64,000 nucleotides of DNA. Origin: JARRKC01 sp963723965. Its GTDB lineage: Bacteria > Acidobacteriota > UBA6911 > RPQK01 > JAPXNP01. Shown here one piece after another: positions 1 through 8,874 of this stretch; position 1 is the first letter of the stretch; every line of letters starts with the position of its first letter. Location of the stretch: positions 186,001 through 250,000 of the forward strand of contig CAVRSV010000012.1 of assembly GCA_963723965.1 (NCBI GenBank), read 5' to 3'. A model generated the notes under the pieces. The model saw only the letters and a program-made list of their open reading frames with translations. It searched no databases and was not told the DNA's origin. Position numbers and translations under genes: made by a program.

Positions 1-471
1 GAACGGCTCATCGAGGATCACCAGACGGGGCCGCGACACCACCGTTGAGATGAACTGCACCTTCTGACTCATCCCCTTGCTGAGAGTCTCCACCTTGCGG
101 TTGGCCCAGTCGCTCAACTCGAGACGCGCCAACCAGCGATCGACTTCGGCGGGCACGTCCTTCCCATTCTTCAGGTCCCCATAGAAACAGAGCAGTTCGC
201 GGACCTTCATCTTCTTGTACAGGCCACGCTCTTCCGGCAGGTAGCCGATCTGATCGGTGTTGGAACCGTTGAGCCGTTCCCCGAAAACCCGAACGTCCCC
301 GGAATCGGGGAAGAAGATGTTCATGATCATCCGAAGCGTCGTGGTCTTGCCCGATCCGTTGGGCCCGATGAAACCATACACGGTGCCCTCAGGCACCGCG
401 AGACTCAAGTCGTTGACGGCGACGCAATCGCCGAAAGTCTTGGTCACTCCGTTCAGTTCGACCGCAGTCAT
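1..471 (-). CDS. ABC transporter ATP-binding protein (3' end outside window)
   Basis: The first 157 residues of an ABC ATPase are visible, and the C-terminus runs off the left edge. Walker A GPNGSGKT is at residues 36-43, a Q-loop-like YLPEERG at about 78-83, the signature variant LSKGMSQ at 130-136 and Walker B RLVILDEP at 149-156. The YLPEERGLY segment is typical of NatA/CcmA-like exporters (sodium or drug export, gliding and other ABC-2 systems), so a partner permease is expected beyond the window. The ATG at 471 follows a purine-rich Shine-Dalgarno stretch (AGGAGGAAGAG). The family assignment is firm; the substrate cannot be told. Confidence 0.93.
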   Translation of the reverse strand, partial: MTAVELNGVTKTFGDCVAVNDLSLAVPEGTVYGFIGPNGSGKTTTLRMIMNIFFPDSGDVRVFGERLNGSNTDQIGYLPEERGLYKKMKVRELLCFYGDLKNGKDVPAEVDRWLARLELSDWANRKVETLSKGMSQKVQFISTVVSRPRLVILDEPF

Positions 472-646
472 CTGTCTCTTCCTCCTCTGTTTGCCCCTCA
501 GTGTCCCTGCTTTTCCTCCGGCTTTGCAACCACTACGCACTACAAGCCGGTTTCCTTCAGCAACATGTGCGGGGGTTGAATCGTCCGCACATCGACGATT
601 CTGAACCGCTGATCGAGAACTTCTACACTTCGTGTCCTGTGGGGCT

Positions 647-652
647 TATAGT
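647..652 (+). promoter_or_regulatory. Candidate -10 box (TATAGT)
   Basis: TATAGT lies 30 bases before the ATG at 683. No good -35 is seen, so this is only a weak promoter call for the Cys-rich exported protein. Confidence 0.3.
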
Positions 653-682
653 GAACCTGATTTGCTTTCGAAGGGAGAAGGT

Positions 683-1251
683 ATGGAGCGCAGGGCTTTC
701 ATCGGACAGAGTTGCACGTGTGGATTGGTTTCCCTGTTGGGCGTCTCGGAGCTTTCCGCCCAGCAGGCGACGCTCAGAAGCCTGAGGGCGCGAAGAAACA
801 CGTCCCGCAGGCCATGAGCGAAAAACAGGTCAGGAACATCCTGAAATTCATCGATGCCTCCGAGGACGAAGAAACCAAGGAGCGGATTTTCGAGCAACTG
901 GGCTACGAGTGCTTCTTCTCGCGTAATCTGGACAAATGGATTGATCCGTATGTCGATAACGTGCAGGGCTTTCTCGATCGAGTCAATGTCGAACACAAGT
1001 CCAAGTACTGGGAGAAGCTCGAATTCAACGAGGATCGCACGGTTCTCACACTGACCGGCCGGAAGGTCGAGGGTTGCGCCTGCTCCTTTTCCGACTGCCC
1101 CAATCCTCCCAAGTCACTGTGCCATCACTGCTGCAAGAACTTCCAGCAGGAGTTGTTCGGCAGGCTTCTCGGCCGCAAGGTGGAGGTTGAAGTCACCACG
1201 GGTTTCCTCCTGGGCGACGACCACTGTGACACGATCATCCGGCTCGTCTAG
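683..1251 (+). CDS. Small Cys-rich protein with Tat-like signal, apparent frameshift
   Basis: A strong ribosome site (GGGAGAAG) precedes the ATG at 683. That frame encodes a Tat-like signal peptide (MERRAFIGQSC, then a hydrophobic stretch and an Ala-Gln cleavage region) but stops at 817. The body of the protein continues in another frame, from about position 755 to the stop at 1251. Joining the two needs one frameshift at about 745-775. The body (in-frame ATG at 814) is charged, then carries a cysteine cluster, C-x-C-x4-C-x6-C-x2-CC, near its C-terminus, followed by DDHCDTII. Such a cluster suggests metal or cofactor binding. I do not recognise the family with certainty. Without the frameshift, an unsignalled product starting at 712 or 814 is the alternative. 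Confidence 0.6.
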
Positions 1252-1352
1252 CCGGGCCGTCGGCCTTGGCCCCGATAGACCCGTCGGATGTCGCCTGTTC
1301 ACTGAGCGGGCGGCACGAGCACTGAATCCTCCCGGAATGTGGATGCCCCAGG

Positions 1353-1841
1353 ATGAGTGATATTGTCTTCTCCCCAATTGGCACGATCCGCTCCCCCCAC
1401 AAAGCGCTCGCCGGAATGCCGATCCAGCCTCGGGCGGCTCTGGGGGTCATGGGCGAGGTGACCGTCTTTCCGGAGTATGTGGAGGGGCTGAAGGATCTTG
1501 CCGGCTTTTCCCACATTTACCTCCTGTACCACCTGCACAAAGCATCCCGGTATCGCCTTCGGGTGACTCCCTTCCTCGACTCCGAGCCCCGCGGGGTGTT
1601 CGCCACGCGGGCCCCGTCACGGCCCAATCCCCTGGGACTCAGCATCGTCCACCTGCGGGAGGTTCGCGGGGACACGCTGGTGGTCGAGAACATCGACGTC
1701 CTCGATGGAACCCCGCTGCTGGACGTCAAGCCCTACGTGCCGGCCTTTGATCACTGGCCGGTGCAATCGATCGGCTGGCTCGAAGGGAAGGACATCCCGC
1801 TGAGGACTGCGCGGTCCGACAAGCGATTCGAGGACGACTGA
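1353..1841 (+). CDS. trmO: tRNA (N6-threonylcarbamoyladenosine-37)-N6-methyltransferase TrmO
   Basis: This 162-residue protein matches the TsaA/YaeB (UPF0066) family over its full usual length. The family hallmark RAPSRPNPLGLS is at residues 86-97, with the N-terminal FSPIGTIRSPH and the late LDVKPYVPAFD also conserved. Enzymes of this family add a methyl group, from S-adenosylmethionine, to t6A37 of tRNAs reading ACY codons. The gene stands alone, followed by a repeat-filled gap and the convergent glycosyltransferase operon. No strong ribosome site is visible, only CCAGG just ahead of the ATG. Confidence 0.93.
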   Translation: MSDIVFSPIGTIRSPHKALAGMPIQPRAALGVMGEVTVFPEYVEGLKDLAGFSHIYLLYHLHKASRYRLRVTPFLDSEPRGVFATRAPSRPNPLGLSIVHLREVRGDTLVVENIDVLDGTPLLDVKPYVPAFDHWPVQSIGWLEGKDIPLRTARSDKRFEDD

Positions 1842-1850
1842 CCCGGAGTA

Positions 1851-2056
1851 GTTTCGAGTTTCGAGTTCCGAGTTCCGAGAGTTCCTGGTTCCTGGTTTCG
1901 AGTTTCGAAGTGTGCGGACTCGGGACTCGTTCTCCCGCGTCCCGTGCTCCGCTGGAACGCCGAACGGCCAAGGCCAAACGGTGAAGTGCGAAGTGCGAAG
2001 TGCGAGGTGCGAAGTGCGAATCGAACCTCGAAACTCGGAACTCGGAACTCGAAACT
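1851..2056. repeat. Heptad-based inverted repeat block between convergent genes
   Basis: The left arm (1851-1909) is built of heptads GAGTTTC/GAGTTCC. The right arm (2026-2056) is the reverse complement type (GAAACTC/GGAACTC). Between them, at 1983-2017, lie five heptads of GAAGTGC. The arms could fold into a long hairpin. The block fills the gap between trmO and the glycosyltransferase, and relatives recur at 9661, 16557, 28243, 46381, 52900 and 56504. Confidence 0.75.
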
Positions 2057-2066
2057 GATTCAGACC

Positions 2067-3731
2067 TTACCAGAGGCTCTCTTCTTTGGGTGGCGGTCCG
2101 TTGTAGGGGTGCTTCACTTCGAAAACATTGAACCACTCCCAGTTCTCACCGGAACTCCAGCTGATCGGCAGGATGCCCCAGCCGGTGCTGTAGAATCCGG
2201 CATGTGAGGAGTAGTCGAGCATTCGGACAGGGAACGGCTCGTGGACGATCCGCTGTTCGAGAAGCCGGCAACCCTGGTCGCCGTCATAGAGGGTGACCCA
2301 GGGACTGGCCAGGTACGGTTTGAGGATGATGTCTCCGGTCTTCGCGTCCGTCCCGACCCGACGCAACAGCCGAGCCCCCGAACGGGAGGCGTAATAGCGG
2401 AAGCCCCACTCGCCGGTGAACCAGACGGTGCGGCCCGGTGCCTGGTACTTCTGAACCAGCTCCCGGGTCGCGTCGCGATAGACGTCGGCATAGCGGTGGT
2501 CGGCAATGGCGGGCAGGAGCGCATAGAGGCCGGTGATCACGACGCCCGCCCAGACCAGGTTGCGCAGGAAGTACGGATCCTTCACGCGCCGTTCCAGCCG
2601 GCGAACCCAGACGATGGTGACCGGAGGCAGCGCCAGCAGCGCGTAACGGGCCGAGCCGGCGTAGAACAGGAGCAGCGCCGCCGCCAGGATTCCGAAGAAC
2701 CAGAGCGCCAGGATGCGGGTCGCTACGTCTGTTTCCCGAGCGAGAAGCACGAATTCCCAGACCACCAGCAGGCCCGAGGAGAAGAAGAGAGCAAACAGGA
2801 ACGTCTGCACCCAGGGCCACCCGGTGACGAAGGTGAAGAACGGCACGAAGGACAGCAGGAACACGAGCAACCCGACCCGGGTCCGAAAGGTGCCGGCAAA
2901 GCCGTACCAGAGGACCAGGGGACACAAGAAAACCGCACCGAGATCGAGAACGAAACTCAGCCCCTTGGTCCCGAAAAGGGCCCAGTCGAAAGCGTCCCGT
3001 TTGTCCATGTGCAGCAGCGTATTGATCAGCACGAAACGGTCGTAGTGCCAGTACGCGCGCAGGTACCAGAGCCCCCACAGGATCAGAGGCGCAGCCAGGA
3101 CGAGCCACCACCTCCCGCGGGGGATCGTCTCCCCCCCGAGTCGCTTCAGGAGGAGCCCGGCAGCGATCAGCAGCAAGAGGCCGGCCGCCAGGAGGCTCAT
3201 GAAGGAGACCGCAAGCACGGCAATCGTCAGCGCGATCCAGTCCCCGCGCCGACCTTCTCCGGAGAGGATTCGCAAGAACCGGCTCACCGCCAGGGTCCAG
3301 AAGGCCAGCATCGGGACATCCGGCATCAGGGTATGGCCGAGGACCAGGAACGCCGGCGAAGCCACAACCAGCAGAGCCGCCGCCAGCCGACGCTCGACGA
3401 AGAATCGTGCCAGGTCATAGGTCGCGAAAGCGGCCAAGAGAGGAAACACGAGAAACGCCAGATGATCGAGCCATTCGATGTGATCTCCTGCCAGCAGGCG
3501 TACACCCGCCAGGTAGTAGGAGGTCAATGGAAGATGGCTGTGGCTGGCCGCGTCAGGCGCACTGATCCCCTCGAAAACCGCCGGATAATCATAGGGGTGA
3601 AGCGGCTTCTCCAGGATATTGTCGGCGATCTCCAGGTAGATCCGGTCATCGATATGAAAGGCCTGCCCGAGGAACGGGAGGTAGAGCAAGCCCAGTACCA
3701 GAACCACAGCCCAGCGTGCGGATCGCGTCAT
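2067..3731 (-). CDS. Multi-pass membrane glycosyltransferase (GT39/ArnT-like fold)
   Basis: This is an integral membrane protein of about 554 residues with some ten or more hydrophobic segments. The early luminal loop is acidic (FHIDDRIYLEIADN), as in GT-C enzymes where an Asp-Asp or Asp-Glu pair after the first helix is catalytic. The family transfers sugars or aminosugars from polyprenyl-phosphate donors to protein or lipid acceptors. The ATG at 3731 was chosen because it lies 5 bases after the stop of the upstream radical SAM gene; a longer reading from 3866 would overlap that gene. It is the last gene of a five-gene radical SAM operon. The acceptor is unknown. Confidence 0.8.
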   Translation of the reverse strand: MTRSARWAVVLVLGLLYLPFLGQAFHIDDRIYLEIADNILEKPLHPYDYPAVFEGISAPDAASHSHLPLTSYYLAGVRLLAGDHIEWLDHLAFLVFPLLAAFATYDLARFFVERRLAAALLVVASPAFLVLGHTLMPDVPMLAFWTLAVSRFLRILSGEGRRGDWIALTIAVLAVSFMSLLAAGLLLLIAAGLLLKRLGGETIPRGRWWLVLAAPLILWGLWYLRAYWHYDRFVLINTLLHMDKRDAFDWALFGTKGLSFVLDLGAVFLCPLVLWYGFAGTFRTRVGLLVFLLSFVPFFTFVTGWPWVQTFLFALFFSSGLLVVWEFVLLARETDVATRILALWFFGILAAALLLFYAGSARYALLALPPVTIVWVRRLERRVKDPYFLRNLVWAGVVITGLYALLPAIADHRYADVYRDATRELVQKYQAPGRTVWFTGEWGFRYYASRSGARLLRRVGTDAKTGDIILKPYLASPWVTLYDGDQGCRLLEQRIVHEPFPVRMLDYSSHAGFYSTGWGILPISWSSGENWEWFNVFEVKHPYNGPPPKEESLW

Positions 3732-3736
3732 TTCGT

Positions 3737-5341
3737 TCAGCCGGTGGCGTAGTTGCCCGGCGAGCGCCGGACCTTGGACAACTGGGAGCGATGGAACCAG
3801 CCAATGTACAGTCGTTCGACGAGCCGGATGAGCGGGACCTCCGGCATGAGGCCAAAGAAACGCCACTTGAGCCGGAGCCGCAGGTACCGGTAGTAGAGAG
3901 AGTAAGTGCCCATCAGAATCGGCTTGAAACGATTGTTGCAGAACCTCTCGAAGGCCCTCCTTTCGAAGAACCGGCTGATCGTATTGATCTTACCGACGAA
4001 ACGCTGCTGGTGCACCGAAAGGAAGGGGTTGTTGATCTCCGAGAAGTGAAAGTGACTCCATCCCTCGAGGGTGTCGGGGAACTCGGCACCGTGAACCAGC
4101 CGGGCCTTGTCGTAGAGCGTGGTCCCCGGGTAGGGTGTGTACATCGCCACGGGCGCCACACCGGCATTCGGGTTCCCCCCCAGAAGCTGGAACATGAAAT
4201 CGACGGTTTCCAGGGTCTCCTCCCGGTCCTCGTTGGGGAAACCGGCCATGAAGCCGTATTTGACGTAAACGTCGGAGCCCGCCAGGAGCCGGTTCACATC
4301 GCGGACCTGCTCGAGCGTGTTCCGCTTCATGATTTCCTTGAGGCGCTTCTCCGACCCCGATTCGATCCCGATCCAGAGCTCCTTGAAGCCCGCCCGGTAG
4401 AGCTTGTCGAGCATCTCCGGACTGCGCCGGTAAAGATAGTCGATCCGGCAGGGCACCTGGATCAGCAGGTCGAGCTTTTCCTCGATGAGCCGGTCGCAGA
4501 TTTCTTCCACTCGCCCCGGATGGCCGAAGAAATAATCGTCCTCGATGAAGATCGCCTTGACCTCGAAACGCCTGACCAGATCGGTGATGTCCGACACGAC
4601 CCGCTCCGCCGAGTGATAGCGAAAGCGTCGTTCGTTGAATTTCAGGTTGTAGCAGAACTCGCAGTCGTACGGGCAACCGCGACTGGTCACGATCTGGAGC
4701 TGCGCCTCGTCCGTCGAAGGTGCCTTCGTGAAGTAGTGCTCCATCCGGATCAGATCGTAGTCGGGTCGCGGGATCGAATCCAGATCCTCGATCATGGGCC
4801 GCGATGGGCCCCACCGCAGTTCCCCGCCCTCCTTCAGACCGATCCCCGCCACCTGGGAGAGATCCCCCTTCGTCCGCAGGCAGTCGGCCAACTCGACGAT
4901 GGTGATCTCGCCTTCGCCCTTGACGACGATGTCGCACAGCGGATCTTTGAGCGTCGATTCGGGACAGAGGCTCGGATGCACGCCTCCCCAGACGATGGGA
5001 AGACTGCCGTCCAGCTCTCGCACGACCCGGGCCGCCTTCAGCCCGCCGCGGATCTGCATGCCGGTCATCGAAGAGATCCCCACGAAAATCGGCCGTTCCC
5101 GTCGCACCGCCTCGGCGACATCCCGCTCCCAGGTCTCGGTGATCCTTTCGTCGACGATCTCGATGCGGTAGCCGGCCTGTTCGAGCACGGTACCCAGATA
5201 GAGACAGGACAGCGGCAGCCCGACATTGATGCCGAAGACGTCCATCCCGGTCGTGGGGTAGACGAGGACGATCTTCCCGAGGTCGCCTTCGATCTTCCGC
5301 TGCCAGGGGAAGCGCGTTTCGGAAGTCGTACTCTGTTTCAT
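3737..5341 (-). CDS. B12-binding radical SAM protein
   Basis: The protein has 534 residues from the ATG at 5341, which follows GAGAGAGG. An N-terminal cobalamin-binding-like Rossmann domain (about 20-190, with VGISSMTG and WGGVHPS) precedes the radical SAM domain, whose CPYDCEFC motif gives C223, C227 and C230 for the 4Fe-4S cluster. Later motifs (MAGFPNED, MYTPYPGTTLYDKA) are typical of the BchE-like B12-radical SAM class, which methylates or rearranges unactivated carbons or forms rings. A basic hydrophobic C-terminus follows. It sits between another radical SAM gene (37-base gap) and the GT39 gene (5-base gap). The substrate is unknown. Confidence 0.88.
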   Translation of the reverse strand: MKQSTTSETRFPWQRKIEGDLGKIVLVYPTTGMDVFGINVGLPLSCLYLGTVLEQAGYRIEIVDERITETWERDVAEAVRRERPIFVGISSMTGMQIRGGLKAARVVRELDGSLPIVWGGVHPSLCPESTLKDPLCDIVVKGEGEITIVELADCLRTKGDLSQVAGIGLKEGGELRWGPSRPMIEDLDSIPRPDYDLIRMEHYFTKAPSTDEAQLQIVTSRGCPYDCEFCYNLKFNERRFRYHSAERVVSDITDLVRRFEVKAIFIEDDYFFGHPGRVEEICDRLIEEKLDLLIQVPCRIDYLYRRSPEMLDKLYRAGFKELWIGIESGSEKRLKEIMKRNTLEQVRDVNRLLAGSDVYVKYGFMAGFPNEDREETLETVDFMFQLLGGNPNAGVAPVAMYTPYPGTTLYDKARLVHGAEFPDTLEGWSHFHFSEINNPFLSVHQQRFVGKINTISRFFERRAFERFCNNRFKPILMGTYSLYYRYLRLRLKWRFFGLMPEVPLIRLVERLYIGWFHRSQLSKVRRSPGNYATG

Positions 5342-5378
5342 GACTGCTTGCCCTCTCTCCTCGACCCGGATCCCCATT

Positions 5379-6333
5379 CTACCTTGACAGCCAGCGCTTA
5401 TAGAGATTTCCCGCAATGCGGGTTACGCCGGGAAGGCTCTCTTCGAGCCCCGGCTTCCAACGCAAAAACGGAGTGGTCCAACCGGGATGGTTCACATAGT
5501 CGCACCGGCCGCAGATATCGAGACGGTCGAATCGTTTCTCGTAAAGCAGACGTCGCTTTTCGTCGAAGGCCTGTGAGTGCCAGACTTCGTGAATCGTCTG
5601 CCTGATTCACATCCCCCACCGCGTGTTCGGCTTCCGAATCGAAGCAGCACATGGCCACCCGGCCGTCGGCGAGGATCGTGATGTAGTGGTAGAGCCGCTC
5701 GCAAAAATTCACCTTGTGCGGAGGCCGTCCCCGGTTCGTCAGCCGGCCCGCCCAGTTGAAATAGACCGAAAAGCGAACCTCGTCGGCTTCCTTCCACGTC
5801 TCGCGTAACCGCTCCCGCGTGTGCCTGTTCTCGTCGACGGTCACCATGGCAATGGCCACGTGCGGCCGGCTCATCCCGAGTTCGTCCCGTCGGCGGATGA
5901 ACCGCAGCACATTGTCCCGCACTTCGTCGTAATTCAGACCGATCCGGATGCCCTCGTAGGTCTCCCGATCTCCGCCGTCGATCGAGACGATCACACTGTC
6001 CACGAGCCGTTCCCGGAGCAGCGCGTCTCCGATTTCCTCGTCCAGCCGCGAACCGTTCGTCGTGAGGTTGATATGGGTCTCCGGTGCAAGGCGGCGCGCC
6101 TCCCGAAAATAGTCGAGAACACCCGGAACCAGCAGCGACTCGCCGTGCAGGAAGGGCAGCAACTTGCGCGCCCCGCGCTGGCCGCATTCACGGGCCAGCT
6201 TGGCAAACAGCTCCTGCGTCATGATCTTGCGCGGCCGTTTCATGGCCGGCGTCGCGCAGATGGTGCAACGGGCGTTGCAGATATTGGTCAGTTCCACGTA
6301 AACGTGGTCGGGGAATTCCGGATATCGATACAT
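5379..6333 (-). CDS. Radical SAM/SPASM protein, apparent frameshift near C-terminus
   Basis: From the ATG at 6333 the protein starts MYRYPEFPDH and carries CNARCTIC (C19, C23, C26) for the radical SAM cluster, then INLTTNGS and SIDGGDRETY, typical of the PqqE/MoaA-like group. After MCCFDSEAEHAVGDVNQAD the reading frame departs from the family pattern. In the next frame the expected SPASM tail appears (EVWHSQAFDEKR, then DICGRCDYVNHPGW), ending with a TAG at 5379-5381. One extra base at about 5590-5600 explains this. Read as it stands, the original frame runs on to 5398 with an unrelated tail. The 14-base gap to the upstream gene and 37-base gap to the downstream gene support one operon. Confidence 0.8.
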
Positions 6334-6347
6334 ACCTGCTCGACCGT

Positions 6348-7757
6348 TCAATTGATCCGCGACGACTGGCGCTGCAGGAAACCGGGCAGAAGGTTGCGCT
6401 CGATGGCCCGCAGATATTTCAGGCTCGACCGGAGCGCGAACAGTTTCGGCAGCATCCGGACGAACCGGAATCGCGTGAGAAAGAACATCGTGTAGGCCTT
6501 CCGCTGAAGGCGCTTGAGCGTCCGGAAGTCGAATTCGTCGGTCCGGATCCGGTGCACGCGATTGAGATGATCCGCCTGATCGAAGAGATGTTTCTCGATG
6601 ATCTGGTGGCTGAGCTCCGTCCCCGGATAGGGAATGACGATGCTGAACAAGGCCTCGTCCAGTTCCGTCTCGCAGGCGAAGCGGATCGTCATGTCGATTT
6701 CCTCCCTCGTCTCCGTGGGGAACCCGATCATGAAGAAACCCAGAGTCTCGATCCCATACTTCCGGCACCAGCGCACGGCATCTCGAACCTGATGCAGCTT
6801 GAGGTATTTCTTCATGACCTTTTGGATCCGGGGACTGGCCGACTCGATGGCGATGCACATGTGATGAGTGCCCGCGCGCGCCAGCTTCTCAACGAGTTCT
6901 TCATCCAGACGCTCCAACCGGACACCGTTTCCGAACTGCAGGGCCACCTTCATTCCCGACTCGACGATCATGTCGCAGATCCGCTTGGCGCGTTCCATGT
7001 CGAAATTGAAGATGTCGTCCTCGATCATGAATTCCTGAATCCGGTACCGCTCGTACAGCAGCGTCATTTCGCCCAGGACGTGCTCCGGACTCCGGGCATG
7101 GAATCTCTTTCCAAACAAGTCGTGACAATAGGTGCAATGCCAGGGACAGCCCCGGCTCGTGAAAATCTGGATCGCCCGTTTGTACTTGGGCGTGTGCCGC
7201 GCCGATTCGGCCACGGCATACCGGTCCAGATCCAGCAACTCGTAGGCCGGCAACGGGATCGAGTCGAGATCATCGACGGGAGCACGGGACGGATTGCGCC
7301 GAACCGAGCCATCGGCATCCCGGAAGGCAATGCCGGCGACGTCCGAGAAGCCGCCACCCGAGGCCAGCCGGTCCACCACCTCGCCGAAGGTCGCCTCGCC
7401 CTCGCCGAAACAGACCAGATCGACGAAAGGCTGGCTCATGACATCTTCAGTCTCGATGGTGGGATGCTGTCCGCCGAAAACCGTCAGAATCGACGGATCG
7501 TGTTCTTTGACCGCGCGCGCCGCAATCGCGGCGCCTTCCCACTCCGCGGTCATGCAGGAAAAGCCCGCCAGATCCCAGCTGCGCTCGTTGAGGCGCTTCT
7601 CGAGGACCGGCGCAGGCTCGCGTTCGAGCGCCAGGTCCAGGATCTCGACGTGGTGTCCCCGGCGCTGGGCGATGGGGGCAATGTAGGCCAGTCCGATGGG
7701 AATCCCCAGGATGAAATCCATGAACGTCGGCTTGCCCCGGATCAGCAGAATATTCAT
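6348..7757 (-). CDS. B12-binding radical SAM protein
   Basis: This 469-residue protein has an N-terminal cobalamin-binding-like domain (about 1-160, with FSCMTAEWEG and FGGQHPTIE). The radical SAM motif CPWHCTYC (C204, C208, C211) follows, then MIEDDIFNFD and GFPTETREEID. Like its neighbour at 3737-5341, it belongs to the BchE-like class, but the two are clearly different proteins rather than recent copies. The C-terminus is Arg/Lys-rich with no transmembrane segment. It is 17 bases after the upstream SPASM gene and 14 bases before the next, so translation is probably coupled within the operon. The substrate is unknown. Confidence 0.88.
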   Translation of the reverse strand: MNILLIRGKPTFMDFILGIPIGLAYIAPIAQRRGHHVEILDLALEREPAPVLEKRLNERSWDLAGFSCMTAEWEGAAIAARAVKEHDPSILTVFGGQHPTIETEDVMSQPFVDLVCFGEGEATFGEVVDRLASGGGFSDVAGIAFRDADGSVRRNPSRAPVDDLDSIPLPAYELLDLDRYAVAESARHTPKYKRAIQIFTSRGCPWHCTYCHDLFGKRFHARSPEHVLGEMTLLYERYRIQEFMIEDDIFNFDMERAKRICDMIVESGMKVALQFGNGVRLERLDEELVEKLARAGTHHMCIAIESASPRIQKVMKKYLKLHQVRDAVRWCRKYGIETLGFFMIGFPTETREEIDMTIRFACETELDEALFSIVIPYPGTELSHQIIEKHLFDQADHLNRVHRIRTDEFDFRTLKRLQRKAYTMFFLTRFRFVRMLPKLFALRSSLKYLRAIERNLLPGFLQRQSSRIN

Positions 7758-7774
7758 TTACTACTCCCGCCCCC

Positions 7775-8791
7775 CTAGCGATCGATGAAAATGGGCAACC
7801 GATAGAAGACAGCCAGCTTCTCGGCTTTTGGGATCCACTTCCTCAGACTGAAGATGTCCACCATGAAACTCCCCACGATTGCAGGAAGGCGCGGATTCGG
7901 AGCGTGACAGTTGCGACAGGCTGGGTATTCCTCCAGATCGCCGCTGAGATGGGCCTCGCGCATCCGGTTCAGCTTCTCCGAATTCCACAGCTCGAAGACC
8001 GACTGATTGGCGACGTTTCCAATCGGTTCCGTCTCGTACATGTGGCAACAGGGCCGGAAATCTCCCTGATAATTGATGTGGACCGGGCCCTGCCAGAGCT
8101 GGTAGCAGGGATGTCGCCGCCGATCGTGGTTGACCCGCTCGTCCAGCGCGACACCGGGAATTACCACTTCGTCTTCCTTGATCCGGATCTCATCGACCCC
8201 GTCGATCTGCCACATCCGGTGAAAGTCCTCTACCTGATGGGCATTGTTCGGCAGGCGGACCATCTGCAGCACCACGAAGATCTCGGACCCGAGCTCGCGC
8301 TTCAACTTGAGGAACCGCTGGATATTGTCCCGCACCTGATGGAACCGGGCGTTTCTTCGATAGGCTTCGTAGACCTCCGGCGTCGTTCCGTCGAATGCCA
8401 GAATGAGGTGATCGAGCCGCGATTCGATCAGGAGCCGCGCCCGCCGATCGTCGAGCAGGGTGGCATTGGTCGACAGCAGGGTGCACAGGCCGGCGTCCTT
8501 ACAGTAGCGGATCATCCGGAAGATGTCCGGATTGATCAACGGTTCCCCGAGTCCCCAGGGGAACACCAGTTCCGTCCGGTCCCGAATCTCGTCGACGATC
8601 CGTTTGAAGGTGTCGAAATCGAAATCCTGGGGAGGATATTCGGTCAGTTCACGGGGACACATCGGGCATTTGAGGTTGCACTTCCCGGTGTTCTCGATGA
8701 TGACCGAGATGGGATAGGCCCCAACATCGATCCCACCGCCGAGGTAGGCCTTGAGCAAACGCAGCCGGTTCTTCGCCTGAGACAGATTCAT
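7775..8791 (-). CDS. Radical SAM/SPASM domain protein
   Basis: The radical SAM motif CNLKCPMC gives C38, C42 and C45. It is followed by FPWGLGEPLINPD and STNATLLD, standard for SPASM/Twitch enzymes. The C-terminal half holds extra cysteines for auxiliary clusters (PCYQLW, FRPCCHMY, ACRNCHAP), so the SPASM domain is complete in this copy. Family members modify peptides, sugars or cofactors by hydrogen abstraction. It is the first radical SAM gene of the operon, starting 83 bases after the rhomboid gene. The 338-residue length is normal. The substrate cannot be inferred; no candidate precursor peptide is seen nearby. Confidence 0.88.
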   Translation of the reverse strand: MNLSQAKNRLRLLKAYLGGGIDVGAYPISVIIENTGKCNLKCPMCPRELTEYPPQDFDFDTFKRIVDEIRDRTELVFPWGLGEPLINPDIFRMIRYCKDAGLCTLLSTNATLLDDRRARLLIESRLDHLILAFDGTTPEVYEAYRRNARFHQVRDNIQRFLKLKRELGSEIFVVLQMVRLPNNAHQVEDFHRMWQIDGVDEIRIKEDEVVIPGVALDERVNHDRRRHPCYQLWQGPVHINYQGDFRPCCHMYETEPIGNVANQSVFELWNSEKLNRMREAHLSGDLEEYPACRNCHAPNPRLPAIVGSFMVDIFSLRKWIPKAEKLAVFYRLPIFIDR

Positions 8792-8874
8792 GACCTGAAG
8801 GGGTTAAGTGGGATCCATGATAACAAACCAGGGGCTCGAGCGCTCGGGGAAGCCGCGCCCTCTCCCGCAGCGCA

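Noticed and set aside
2241..3752. Large plus-strand frame of 503 codons
   Set aside because: It is the antisense of the GT39 gene; its composition is Glu/Gln/Arg-rich with no domain, as expected from GC-rich shadow frames.
3716..5605. Large plus-strand frame of 629 codons
   Set aside because: Antisense of the B12 radical SAM gene, which has clear family motifs; the plus frame has none.
2067..8791. RiPP cluster
   Set aside because: SPASM enzymes are present, but no short precursor gene, RRE domain or peptidase/transporter pair is seen.
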